64,000 bases of DNA from Azospirillum humicireducens (lineage in GTDB: Bacteria > Pseudomonadota > Alphaproteobacteria > Azospirillales > Azospirillaceae): the NCBI RefSeq assembly GCF_001639105.2, contig NZ_CP028905.1, positions 114,298-178,297 on the forward strand, read 5' to 3'. This document shows, in pieces, positions 39,239 to 47,978 of the stretch (position 1 is its first letter; each line of letters opens with the position of its first letter). Below the pieces are notes generated by a model, which did no database searches, was not told where the DNA came from, and worked only from the letters and a program-made list of their open reading frames with translations. Position numbers and translations under genes: made by a program.

Positions 39239-41608
39239 ATGAACCCGTCTACCATTTTCGACCGCCAGCCTCTGCTGGTGTCGTTCGACGTCTTCGACAC
39301 CCTCCTGCTGCGCCGGGTGGAGCAGCCCGGCGACCTGTTCGAGGCGGTGGGCGAACGGGCGCTTGCCGCAGGGCTGATTGAGCCTGGACTGACGCCCGTG
39401 CTGTTCCGTCTGGCACGCGAGGAGGCGGAGCGCCGAGCCAGGACCAGAGTTGCAAGCAGGGAGGTGGAGCTCGCCGCCATCCATGCCGAGCTTCGGCCGA
39501 TCCTGTCGGAATCGGCCGATCCGGCGATGCTGGCCGCCCTGGAACTGGAGGTGGAGGCGGAACGGCTCTTCGCCAATCCTCTGCTGCTGACCGTGCTGCA
39601 AGACCTGTCGGCAGCGGGGATTCCGGTGGTCCTGCTGTCGGACATGTATCTGTCGCCCGATGACCTAGCGCGGCTGCTGGCAGCGGCGGGGATCGGGCCG
39701 GAGCTTTATGGCCGCCTCCATGTCTCCGGCGCTGAAGGCTGCTCAAAACGGGATGGTGGCTTGTTCCAGCTGCTGCTGGCCGCCCATCCCGGGATTTCCC
39801 CCGGCCGCGTTATCCATATCGGAGATGATCCGCTGAGCGACGTCGCCATGGCGCGCGCAGCCGGATTGGAGGCGATCCATTATGTACCGGGACCGGGACT
39901 GGCGCGCCTGCGCGAGCGCGAGCAAAGCGTGATGGGTCTGGCGGCCGACGCTCCGCCTCCACCCCGGCGGCTGGCCGCACTGGCCGGCCGGGAGGATGAC
40001 GCGGAGGATGCCTTCGCGCTGGAGTTCGGCGCCCTGGTGCTGGGACCGGCGGTGGCGGAATATTGCCGCTGGGTGGTGGAGGAGTGCCGGCACCAGGGCA
40101 TCCGCCGCATTGCCCCGCTGATGCGCGAGGCTGCCGTGTTCGCCCCGCTGATGCGCGACTGGATCGCCCATCGCGGCTATGACATGGAGGTGGTGGCCCT
40201 CCACCTGTCCCGTCAGGCGCTGATGCCGCTGGAACTGGCGGGGCTGGATGCCGCCGCGGCCCGCCGCATCCTGGGGGAGCGACCGCACCTGCCCTGGGAC
40301 CGGCTGCTGGTCCAGGCGGGTGGAGAGGTGCCGGCCACCCTGCAGGACCTTGCCGGATTGAGGCTAGAGGAGCTTCTCGCCAAGCCAGCGACAGAATCCG
40401 GGGCCGCCGCCGACCGGGTGCTGGCCCTGTTTGACGACCCGGACCTGCGCGCCCGCGCCGCGCGTCTGGCCGAAGAGGCGCGGGAGCGGCTGCTCGACCA
40501 TCTGGTGCAGGTTCTGGGGCGGGAAGGGCCGGTGGCGCTGGTCGACCTGGGCGCGCGCGGCAGCACGCCCGCCGCGGTGGCCCGGCTGCTGCCGGAGGGC
40601 CGGCGGCGCTGCCGCGTCTTCCTGACCTATGCGGTCGCCGACATCGTCCATGCTCTTGCCGACGGCATCGGGGTGCGGGTTTTTGCCGGACAGGACAGGA
40701 CCGGCATGACGCTGGGCCGGGTGCTCTATCGCAGCCCGCAAATCCTGGAGCGGGTGTTGACCGGGCTGGACGGCACCACGCTGGGCCATCGGCGGGATTC
40801 CGGCGGGCGGGTGGTGCCGCTTCTGGCCGAGCCGCCGGCGAAGGGGGAGGAACGGCGGATTCTTGCGCTGTTGCAGCAGGGCATCCGCCGCTATGCCGAC
40901 CTTATGACCGCCGTTTATCCGGCACGGGGGGAGACGATGGCGGTGACGGGGGTGCAGGCCCTGCTACCGTTGGCCGCGGCCCTGCTGCGGCCGACCGCGC
41001 AGGAGGCGGACATCCTGGGCGGCCTCGCCTATGACCAGAATGACGGCACGGACGGGGAGCGCGTCCTCTGCGACGCCACGGCGCAGGCCGTCGTGCAACC
41101 ACTGGCGGAGATGGGGGAGGGGCCGATCCTGGCCCTGGCGCTGGGGCTGCGCCCCGCCCTCGCCCCCTGGCCACAGGGCGCGTTGACCCGCCTGGTTCCC
41201 GGGATCTTCCACCAGCCGGCAGACCTGCTGGGGCTGGAGGGTGGGCATGGCCCGGTCTGCCGGGCACTGGTGGAGCGGCTGCGGGGGCGGACGGATGGAC
41301 GCTTTGGTGTCCTTGCCGTGGGCGGCGACGGCGGGATGGGGCCGGACTTCATCCGCTACGCCCGCGAGGCCGGGCTGGAGCCGGCGGCCTATGCCGACCT
41401 GATGGGCCATCTCGTCCTGCCCCCCTTGTTCCATGGGGTGGCGGTGCGGGACATGGGCGAGATGGCCAGCCTGGGCCTGCCCCTGGTGCTGGTGACGCTG
41501 GGCTATGCCGAGCGGCTGGCGGCGCTGATGCACGAACAGGCGGCGGCCGGCGGATTGTCGCCGCCGCGCTTGATCGCCTTGGGTCGGCCGGACCTGGAGC
41601 GCGCCTGA
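39239..41608 (+). CDS. HAD-superfamily protein with long C-terminal extension
   Basis: 789 aa. The N-terminal ~220 residues are a HAD domain: SFDVFDTLLLRR (nucleophile Asp17), VVLLSDMYLS (motif II Ser) and RVIHIGDDPLSDVAMARAAG (motif IV). The +2 position after Asp17 is Phe, not Asp, so phosphatase chemistry is uncertain. Residues ~270-560 contain APLMREAAVFAPLMRDW and VALVDLGARGSTPAAVARLL, as in large HAD proteins of surface-polysaccharide loci; the final ~200 residues show no family I recognise. Convergent with wbpA (16 bp between stops). A role in polysaccharide assembly is suggested only by position. Start ATG 39239 has no strong RBS. Confidence 0.82.
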   Translation: MNPSTIFDRQPLLVSFDVFDTLLLRRVEQPGDLFEAVGERALAAGLIEPGLTPVLFRLAREEAERRARTRVASREVELAAIHAELRPILSESADPAMLAALELEVEAERLFANPLLLTVLQDLSAAGIPVVLLSDMYLSPDDLARLLAAAGIGPELYGRLHVSGAEGCSKRDGGLFQLLLAAHPGISPGRVIHIGDDPLSDVAMARAAGLEAIHYVPGPGLARLREREQSVMGLAADAPPPPRRLAALAGREDDAEDAFALEFGALVLGPAVAEYCRWVVEECRHQGIRRIAPLMREAAVFAPLMRDWIAHRGYDMEVVALHLSRQALMPLELAGLDAAAARRILGERPHLPWDRLLVQAGGEVPATLQDLAGLRLEELLAKPATESGAAADRVLALFDDPDLRARAARLAEEARERLLDHLVQVLGREGPVALVDLGARGSTPAAVARLLPEGRRRCRVFLTYAVADIVHALADGIGVRVFAGQDRTGMTLGRVLYRSPQILERVLTGLDGTTLGHRRDSGGRVVPLLAEPPAKGEERRILALLQQGIRRYADLMTAVYPARGETMAVTGVQALLPLAAALLRPTAQEADILGGLAYDQNDGTDGERVLCDATAQAVVQPLAEMGEGPILALALGLRPALAPWPQGALTRLVPGIFHQPADLLGLEGGHGPVCRALVERLRGRTDGRFGVLAVGGDGGMGPDFIRYAREAGLEPAAYADLMGHLVLPPLFHGVAVRDMGEMASLGLPLVLVTLGYAERLAALMHEQAAAGGLSPPRLIALGRPDLERA

Positions 41609-41624
41609 TCCGGCGGCGACGATC

Positions 41625-42980
41625 TCAGGCGGCGACGATGGTCCCCCGGCTGTGCCGGCCGGCCATCACGTTGCGGGTGTCGACGATCAGCCCGGAATAG
41701 CCTTCCAGAAGACCGTAATCGACGGCGTCATGGTCGGTGCAGATCAGCACCGCCGTATAACCGGTCAGGGTCTGTTCGGTCAGGCCGACGCTGCGGCGCC
41801 CGGAATACTGGGCATGCTCGCGGGTGGGCGGGATCTCCGGCACATGCGGGTCATGATAGTCGACGACTGCCCCCCGCTCCTCCATCAGAGAGAGGAGGGC
41901 GAAGGCCGGGCTTTCGCGCACATCGTCGACATTCTTCTTGTAGGCCATGCCGAGCAGCAGAACCCGACTGCCCCGGAGCGCCACGCCGGCATGGTCGTTC
42001 AAGGCGTTCTGCAGCACCCCCACCACATAGCCCGGCATCTGCGAGTTGATCTCTCCCGCCAGTTCGATGAAGCGGGTGTTGACGTTGAACTCCCGGGCCT
42101 TCCAGGTCAGGTAGAAGGGGTCGATCGGGATGCAGTGGCCGCCCAGGCCGGGGCCGGGATAGAAGGGCATGTAGCCGAAGGGCTTGGTCTTGGCGGCATT
42201 GATGACCTCCCAGACATCGATCCCCATGCGGGAATAGACGACCTTCAGCTCGTTGACCAAGGCGATGTTGACGGAGCGGAAGATGTTTTCCGTCAGCTTC
42301 ACCGCCTCTGCCACCTGGGTGCTACTGACCGGCACCACGTCTCCGATGGCCTGGCGATACAGGGCGGCGGCCATGGCGGTCGCCGCCTCGCCGTCGCCGC
42401 CGACGACCTTGGGAATGTTGCGGGTGGAGTAGCGGGCGTTGCCCGGATCCTCGCGCTCCGGCGAATAGGCCAGGAAGACATCGCGCCCGGCGACCAGACC
42501 GCCCCGCTCCAGGATCGGGCGCATCACCTCCATCGTCGTTCCGGGCCAGGTGGTGGACTCCAGCACCACCAACTGGCCCGGCTTCAGATAGGGCTCCAGT
42601 GCCGCAGCCGTCTTCTCGATATAGCTCAGGTCGGGTTCGCGCTGCGCCGTCAGCGGGGTGGGCACGCAGATGATGGCGGCGTCGGCGCCGGCCAGATCGG
42701 CCATCCTGGCGGTGGCCTTCAGTCTGCCGGTGTCCAGAAGCGGGCGCAGCGGGGCGGAATCGATGTGCTGGATATAGCAGTCGCCGCGCATCAGCCGCTC
42801 CGCCTTCTCCGGAGCGATGTCATAGCCGATGACCTCGAAGCCGGCCTGCCCGAAAGCCAGCAAGAGCGGCAGCCCGACATAGCCCAGCCCGATGACGGCG
42901 ACGGTTCCCCGGCGGGCCTCGAAACGTTCGGTCAGCAGGGCCGGATCGGGAAGGGAATGCTGTGGCGTCATCATGCTCAT
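41625..42980 (-). CDS. wbpA: UDP-N-acetylglucosamine 6-dehydrogenase
   Basis: 451 aa. Rossmann motif VAVIGLGYVGLPLL (residues 27-40) and catalytic Cys283 in GPGLGGHCIPIDPFYLTW identify a nucleotide-sugar 6-dehydrogenase; the family length is 430-450. The pattern FVNV-like KVVYSRMGIDVWEVINAAKTKPFGY fits the UDP-GlcNAc/UDP-ManNAc dehydrogenase branch rather than Ugd. It oxidises C6 of UDP-GlcNAc to UDP-GlcNAcA with two NAD+, the first step of the UDP-ManNAc3NAcA pathway whose other enzymes are encoded just upstream in the same operon. ATGs at codons 3 and 4 are alternative starts because the RBS is weak. It is the last gene of the operon. Confidence 0.92.
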   Translation of the reverse strand: MSMMTPQHSLPDPALLTERFEARRGTVAVIGLGYVGLPLLLAFGQAGFEVIGYDIAPEKAERLMRGDCYIQHIDSAPLRPLLDTGRLKATARMADLAGADAAIICVPTPLTAQREPDLSYIEKTAAALEPYLKPGQLVVLESTTWPGTTMEVMRPILERGGLVAGRDVFLAYSPEREDPGNARYSTRNIPKVVGGDGEAATAMAAALYRQAIGDVVPVSSTQVAEAVKLTENIFRSVNIALVNELKVVYSRMGIDVWEVINAAKTKPFGYMPFYPGPGLGGHCIPIDPFYLTWKAREFNVNTRFIELAGEINSQMPGYVVGVLQNALNDHAGVALRGSRVLLLGMAYKKNVDDVRESPAFALLSLMEERGAVVDYHDPHVPEIPPTREHAQYSGRRSVGLTEQTLTGYTAVLICTDHDAVDYGLLEGYSGLIVDTRNVMAGRHSRGTIVAA

Positions 42981-43050
42981 GTGGCGTTGTCCGAGGATAG
43001 GTCCCGATCATGCCCGCTGGCACGGCGGGGGGAAAGCGGCCTGTGGTCGG

Positions 43051-44175
43051 TCATGCCGGCAAGGCGTCGCGGACGGCCCGGATGATGCGGTCCTGCACCG
43101 CCGGCTCCAGGTAGGGGTGCATCGGCAAGCTGAGCACTTCGGCCGACAGGCGGTCGCTGACCGGCAGGTCGCCAGCGGACGGAAAAGCGCGATAGGCCGT
43201 CTGCCGGTGCAGGGGCTTCGGATAATAGACCGCCGTCGGAACGTCTGCGTCCTTCAGCCGCGCCGCTAGCATGTCGCGCCGGCCGCCGCCGACGCGCACC
43301 GTGTATTGCGCCCAGACAGAGGTCACGCCGTCCGCTATGGCCGGCACGGCGAGGACATCGCCGAGTCCCCCGGCATAGCGGTCGGCGACACGGTTGCGCG
43401 CCTCGATCTCGTCGGGGAAAATCTCCAGCTTCTCCAGCAGGATAGCAGCCTGGAGCGTGTCCAGCCGGGAGTTCAGCCCGACCCGGACGTTGTCGTACTT
43501 ATCGCTGCCCTGGCCATGCACCCGCAAGCTGCGGAGCGTTTGCGCCAGATCGTCGTCGTCCGTGAACAGCGCGCCGCCGTCGCCGTAGCAGCCGAGTGGC
43601 TTGGCCGGGAAGAAGCTGGTCGTGGTGATCGTGCCCAGCGTCCCGACCTTTCCCTTGGGATGGATGCCGCCGAAGGACTGGGCTGCATCGGCGAGGATCC
43701 AAAGCCCATGCCCGGCGCAGACGGCGCAGATCCGCCCATAGTCGGCGGCGTGGCCGAACAGATCGACGACGACCGCCGCGACCGGCCTCAGCCCATGGGC
43801 ACGGGCGGTTTCCAGCCCGGCCTCCAGGCTGGCGGAACAGAGGTTGCAGTCCTCCCCCACATCGACGAAGACCGGGGTGGCGCCGGCCAGGACCACCGCT
43901 TCGGCGGAGGCGGCGAAGGTGAAGGACGGCACCAGGACGGCATCCCCGACCCCGACGCCCTTGGCCATCAAGGCAAGTACCAGGGCATCGGTCCCGTTGG
44001 CGCAGCAGATGGCGTGGCGGGCACCGCAGAACCCGGCCAGACGGCGCTCAAGCTCCTGCACCTCGGGACCCAGGATATAGCCGCCATGGTCCAGGACCTG
44101 CTCCATCGCCCGGTCCAGGCGCGTCCCCAGCCGGCGGCGCTGGGCGGCCAGATCGATGAAGGGGATGGTCGTCAT
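43051..44175 (-). CDS. wbpE: UDP-3-oxo-GlcNAcA aminotransferase, DegT/DnrJ/EryC1 family
   Basis: 374 aa. PLP enzyme with ANGTDALVLAL (cofactor phosphate region), LADAAQSFGG (Asp163) and TSFFPAKPLGCYGDGG carrying the Schiff-base Lys192. It aligns with WbpE/WlbC-type transaminases, which move an amino group from glutamate to C3 of UDP-2-acetamido-3-oxo-glucuronate. The start ATG overlaps the wbpD stop by 4 bp (ATGA), so the pair is coupled. The wbpB-wbpD-wbpE order supports the specific substrate. Confidence 0.92.
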   Translation of the reverse strand: MTTIPFIDLAAQRRRLGTRLDRAMEQVLDHGGYILGPEVQELERRLAGFCGARHAICCANGTDALVLALMAKGVGVGDAVLVPSFTFAASAEAVVLAGATPVFVDVGEDCNLCSASLEAGLETARAHGLRPVAAVVVDLFGHAADYGRICAVCAGHGLWILADAAQSFGGIHPKGKVGTLGTITTTSFFPAKPLGCYGDGGALFTDDDDLAQTLRSLRVHGQGSDKYDNVRVGLNSRLDTLQAAILLEKLEIFPDEIEARNRVADRYAGGLGDVLAVPAIADGVTSVWAQYTVRVGGGRRDMLAARLKDADVPTAVYYPKPLHRQTAYRAFPSAGDLPVSDRLSAEVLSLPMHPYLEPAVQDRIIRAVRDALPA

Positions 44176-44756
44176 GGCATCGCCTCCAACTGCTCGGGAC
44201 CGGAAAGGCGATAGCGCGTTCCGTCGATCGGACAGACCAGATCCGCTCCCAGCCGGGCGCCGGCCCTGCTCATCCAGCCGTCCCGGCGGGCCGGCACCCC
44301 CACCATCAGCGCATAGTCCGGCACGTCCCTGGTGACCACCGCACCGGCCCCGATGAAGGCGTACTCGCCCACGGTGACGCCGCAGACGATGGTGCAGTTG
44401 GCCCCCAGCGTGGCGCCCCGGCGGATCAGGGTGTCGCGGTATTCGTCCTTGCGCGGGATCTCGGCCCGCGGATTGACGACGTTGGTGAACACACAGGACG
44501 GTCCGCAGAACACGCCGTCCTCCAGAATCACGTTGTCATAGACCGAGACGTTGTTCTGGATCTTCACCCGGTTGCCGATGCGCACCCGGTTAGCCACGAA
44601 CACGTTCTGCCCAAGGGAGCAATCCTCGCCGATCGCAGCACCGCCGCACACATGCGTCCAGTGCCAGATCCGGGTTCCGGCACCGATCCGCGCCCCGTCG
44701 TCGACGATGGCTGAGGAATGGGCGGTCCAGCCGTTTCCGGTCAGGGGGTCTGTCAT
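44172..44756 (-). CDS. wbpD: UDP-2-acetamido-3-amino-glucuronate N-acetyltransferase, left-handed beta-helix
   Basis: 194 aa from ATG 44756, after which the hexapeptide repeats start; the upstream open part (to 44879) overlaps wbpB and is a shadow. Hexapeptide rungs run from IGAGTRIWHWTHVCGGAAIGEDC to GEYAFIGAGAVVTRDVPDYALMVGVPAR, and NVVNPRAEIPRKDEYRDTLIRRGATLGANCTIVCG is the characteristic WbpD/WlbB insertion. It acetylates the C3 amino group using acetyl-CoA, giving UDP-GlcNAc3NAcA. Lies 13 bp downstream of wbpB and overlaps wbpE by 4 bp. Confidence 0.92.
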   Translation of the reverse strand: MTDPLTGNGWTAHSSAIVDDGARIGAGTRIWHWTHVCGGAAIGEDCSLGQNVFVANRVRIGNRVKIQNNVSVYDNVILEDGVFCGPSCVFTNVVNPRAEIPRKDEYRDTLIRRGATLGANCTIVCGVTVGEYAFIGAGAVVTRDVPDYALMVGVPARRDGWMSRAGARLGADLVCPIDGTRYRLSGPEQLEAMP

Positions 44757-44769
44757 GGTCCAGCCCCCG

Positions 44770-45714
44770 TCAACCGAGCTGTCGGGCAAGCGGATGGTAA
44801 TCCCCGTCCAGACCGAGAGGCTGGGTGTTGCGGATCGCATGCACCAGTTCGATGGAAGGCCGGGCGTCCTCCAGCCCATAGCCCCGTCCTGCCAGAATCT
44901 CGGAATAGCTGACGGTGTGCAGGTCGGTGAAGCCCTCGCTGAACTCCAGTTCCGTCCCGTCGATGGTGATCGAGCGCCAAGTGCGCTGCCCCTTCACTTT
45001 GGCAACTTCGGGCAAATGATCGGCGTTGATGGACAGGAACCAACGCACCCGGGCACGGGAGAACTCAAGCAGCCCCGCCGCCGCATCGGGCTGCAGCACA
45101 TGCACCCGATTGGCTCTGCAGGGTCCGAAGATCCAGCCCAGCATGTCGAAGAAATGCACGCCGATGTTGGTGGCGATGCCTCCGGATTGATCGTCCCGTC
45201 CCTTCCAGCTGGCGAAATACCAGTTCCCGCGCGAGGTTAGATAGGACAGATCGACATCGAACACCCGGCCGGGCGGGGCAGCCGCCACCCGCTCGCGCAG
45301 GGCCAGGATCGCCGGGTGATGGCGCAACTGCAGGATGGTGTGGACGCGCCGTCCAGACTCCGCCTCCAGTTCGGCCAACCCGTCAATGTTCCAGGGATTG
45401 AGCACCAGGGGCTTTTCGCAGATGGCGTCCGCGTGGCTGCGCAGGGCGAAGCGGATGTGCGCATCATGCAGGTAGTTGGGTGAACAGATGGACAGGTAAT
45501 CGATCCCCCGGCCGCTGCGTCGGAGCTTGTCGAGATGCCGGTCGAAACGCTCGAACTCGGTGAAGAAATGGGAATCGGGGAAATAACTGTCGATGATGCC
45601 GACGCTCTGGTTCGGATCGAGGGCCGCAACCAGCCGATTGCCGGTTTCCTTGATCGCCTTCAGATGACGGGGGGCAATGTAACCGGCGATGCCGGTCAGG
45701 GCGAACGTCTTCAT
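44770..45714 (-). CDS. wbpB: UDP-GlcNAcA 3-dehydrogenase, Gfo/Idh/MocA family
   Basis: 314 aa from ATG 45714 (MKTFALTGIAGYIAPRHL), the conserved start of WbpB proteins; the 14 upstream codons overlap the wbpI tail region. The N-terminal NAD-binding segment has LVAALDPNQSVGIIDSYFPD, and CEKPLVLNPWNID contains the EKP motif. GGIATNIGVHFFDMLGWIFG is the C-terminal substrate domain. The enzyme oxidises C3 of UDP-GlcNAcA, usually recycling NADH with 2-oxoglutarate. Very close to WbpB/WlbA by eye. 38 bp after wbpI. Confidence 0.92.
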   Translation of the reverse strand: MKTFALTGIAGYIAPRHLKAIKETGNRLVAALDPNQSVGIIDSYFPDSHFFTEFERFDRHLDKLRRSGRGIDYLSICSPNYLHDAHIRFALRSHADAICEKPLVLNPWNIDGLAELEAESGRRVHTILQLRHHPAILALRERVAAAPPGRVFDVDLSYLTSRGNWYFASWKGRDDQSGGIATNIGVHFFDMLGWIFGPCRANRVHVLQPDAAAGLLEFSRARVRWFLSINADHLPEVAKVKGQRTWRSITIDGTELEFSEGFTDLHTVSYSEILAGRGYGLEDARPSIELVHAIRNTQPLGLDGDYHPLARQLG

Positions 45715-45752
45715 GGCGCCTCTTATGTGTGGCCGGACAGATCCCCCGGCGG

Positions 45753-46868
45753 TCATGCTCTCGACCGTCTGCCATAGCGGTCGAGCAGGGTTTCAACGAT
45801 GATGCGTCCGGCGTCGCCCTTTCCATAGGGTGTGATGTCCCGTCCTGCGGGCCGTTCGGCCAGCAGTTCCGCCGCCATGGCCCGTGGATCGTCATCGGGG
45901 GGGAGCAGGCGGTTCCAGCCGGCCTCCAGCAATTCCCGCCATTCCGTCTCGTTGCGCAGGACACAGCAGGGAACGCGATAGAAGAAGGCTTCCTTTTGAA
46001 CGCCACCGGAATCGGTGGCGATGGTGCGGGCGGCCATTTCCAGCCGGACCATGTCGATGAAGCCGACCGGCTCGATCAGCTTCAGGCGCCGGGCCGCCTT
46101 TTGCAGAATTCCCAGACGATCCAGGGCAGCGCGGGTGCGCGGGTGCAGGGGCAGGACCACCGGCAAGGCTTCGGCGGCCAGTTCCAGCGCCCCGATCAGG
46201 ACGCGCAGCCGACGCGGATCGTCGGTGTTCTCCGCCCGATGGATGGTTGCCAGCAGGAAGCCTTTTTCCGCCAGGCCGAGGCGGTCCAGGATGCTGCTCT
46301 GCCGCCGGGCGAGATCGGCGGTCATCAGGGCCGCATCATACATGACGTCTCCGGACAGACGGATGCGCTCCTCGGGCTGTCCCTCCCGCCGCAACTGCTC
46401 CATCGCCTCGACGGTGGGGGCGAACAGCAGGTCGCACACGCTGTCGGCCACGGTCCGATTGATCTCCTCCGGCATCGTCCGATTGAAGGATCGCAGGCCG
46501 GCTTCCACATGGGCGACCGGAATGCCCAGCTTCACCGCCGCCAGTGTCGCCGCCAAAGTGGAGTTGGTATCGCCGTAGACCAGGACGGCATCCGGCCTTT
46601 CGCGCTCGAACAGGAGTTCCAGCCCTTCCAGCATCCGCGCGGTCTGGACCGCATGGGAGCCCGAGCCGACCCCCAGATTGTGAGCCGGCGGGGCAAGGTC
46701 GAGTTCCCGGAAGAAGACTTCCGACATGTTGAAGTCGTAATGCTGGCCGGTGTGAATCAGCACATCATCGATGCCGGACCCGGCCATGGCCTTGGCCACC
46801 GCTCCCGCCTTGACGAATTGCGGGCGGGCGCCGACGACGGAACAGAGCTTCAGGAGCGGCCCGGTCAT
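45753..46868 (-). CDS. wbpI: UDP-GlcNAc3NAcA 2-epimerase (WecB-type non-hydrolysing epimerase)
   Basis: 371 aa. Epimerase family 2 signature: GARPQFVKAGAV, VLIHTGQHYDFNMSEVFF, VYGDTNSTLAATLAAVKLGIPVAHVEAGLRS, MPEEINRTVAD, and TDSGGVQKEAFFYRVPC. Sequence alone would also allow WecB (UDP-GlcNAc to UDP-ManNAc), but the adjacent wbpB, wbpD, wbpE and wbpA make the C2 epimerisation to UDP-ManNAc3NAcA the better call. Start ATG overlaps the preceding stop by 4 bp. Confidence 0.88.
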   Translation of the reverse strand: MTGPLLKLCSVVGARPQFVKAGAVAKAMAGSGIDDVLIHTGQHYDFNMSEVFFRELDLAPPAHNLGVGSGSHAVQTARMLEGLELLFERERPDAVLVYGDTNSTLAATLAAVKLGIPVAHVEAGLRSFNRTMPEEINRTVADSVCDLLFAPTVEAMEQLRREGQPEERIRLSGDVMYDAALMTADLARRQSSILDRLGLAEKGFLLATIHRAENTDDPRRLRVLIGALELAAEALPVVLPLHPRTRAALDRLGILQKAARRLKLIEPVGFIDMVRLEMAARTIATDSGGVQKEAFFYRVPCCVLRNETEWRELLEAGWNRLLPPDDDPRAMAAELLAERPAGRDITPYGKGDAGRIIVETLLDRYGRRSRA

Positions 46869-47962
46869 GCCGACAGTGCCGGCGACAGTTGCGGCCAGCG
46901 GCCTGCACCCGGATGGCTAAGGAACCATTGGTGATGATCGATGCAGTGACGGATCAGGTCCCGATTGGCGCGCGTCCAGTCGATGGTGCGCGCCAAACCG
47001 TCTTCCAGGCCGATCCCGGCGGCAAAGCCAAGCTCGCGCCTGGACTTCTCCGTCGATCCGAAACGCTGGCCGGAATTGTCCCAGGGCCGCGGCGGACGCA
47101 GGTCGATGCCGCCGGCATTGCCGGTCAGCCGGTTGATTGTCTCCGCCAGGGTGCGGATGGTCGTTTCCACCCCCGAGGCAAGGTTGTAGACCTCGCCCGC
47201 GGCGCCGCGAAGGGCGCAGGCCTGAAGGCCGCGCGCCAGATCCTCCACGAAGATGAAATCACGGCTGGCGATGCCGCCATTGTCCAGAGGCAGGCTTTCC
47301 CCGTGCAGAGCCTTCCAGACGAAGGTGGGGATGACGTTGCGCCAGACCGAATGGACCGTTCCCCGCCAGCTGCCGGCGCCGAGGATTTCCCGGGGGCCGT
47401 AGATGTTCTGGAACCGTGCCGTCACCACCGGCAGCCCATGCTGGCGCGCGTAGTAGGCGGCGTACATCTCCCCCACCAGCTTCGAGATGGAATAGGGGCT
47501 GTCATGGGACAGCGAGACGGGCGCGTCTTCCGGCGTCGCCACCGCTCCGTCGAAGGTCTTCTTCGCGACGGCACAGCCGGCCCCCGCATAGACCACCCGC
47601 TTCACGTCGCGGCGGCGGGACAGCCGGTCGAACAGCTTCAGGGTGGTGATGGTGTTGTTGTCGTGATCCGCGACCGGGTCGGCGATGGAGGACTGGTTGC
47701 CGTGGAAACAGGCGAGGTGGAAGACATAGTCCAGCCGTTCCGGCAGGTCGGCGAGCAACCGGTCGTCGGCGATCGACCCCAGCACGAAATGCACGCCCGA
47801 CCCCTCCGGAAGATTGGAGGGATGGGAGGACAGAAGATTGTCGACGATGAAAAGCGCCTCAGGGCGCTGCGCCGCCAGCATATGGCAGAGATTGCTACCG
47901 ACGAAGCCGGCCCCGCCCACCACCAGGATGCGGCTGCCGGCGAATGCGCTGCTGTCGCTCAT
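46865..47962 (-). CDS. NAD-dependent sugar epimerase/dehydratase (extended SDR)
   Basis: 365 aa. ILVVGGAGFVGSNLCHML is the NAD-binding glycine motif and SPYSISKLVGEMYAAYYA carries the catalytic YxxxK. Substrate-side features are VVTARFQNIYGPREILGAGSW and SRDFIFVEDLARGL. Its fold and length fit UDP-glucose/GlcNAc 4-epimerase or dehydratase relatives; the product cannot be told from sequence. An AGGA lies immediately upstream of ATG 47962. Stop overlaps wbpI by 4 bp. It belongs to the wbp operon. Confidence 0.87.
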   Translation of the reverse strand: MSDSSAFAGSRILVVGGAGFVGSNLCHMLAAQRPEALFIVDNLLSSHPSNLPEGSGVHFVLGSIADDRLLADLPERLDYVFHLACFHGNQSSIADPVADHDNNTITTLKLFDRLSRRRDVKRVVYAGAGCAVAKKTFDGAVATPEDAPVSLSHDSPYSISKLVGEMYAAYYARQHGLPVVTARFQNIYGPREILGAGSWRGTVHSVWRNVIPTFVWKALHGESLPLDNGGIASRDFIFVEDLARGLQACALRGAAGEVYNLASGVETTIRTLAETINRLTGNAGGIDLRPPRPWDNSGQRFGSTEKSRRELGFAAGIGLEDGLARTIDWTRANRDLIRHCIDHHQWFLSHPGAGRWPQLSPALSA

Positions 47963-47978
47963 TCCTGTTTCCTTCCCT

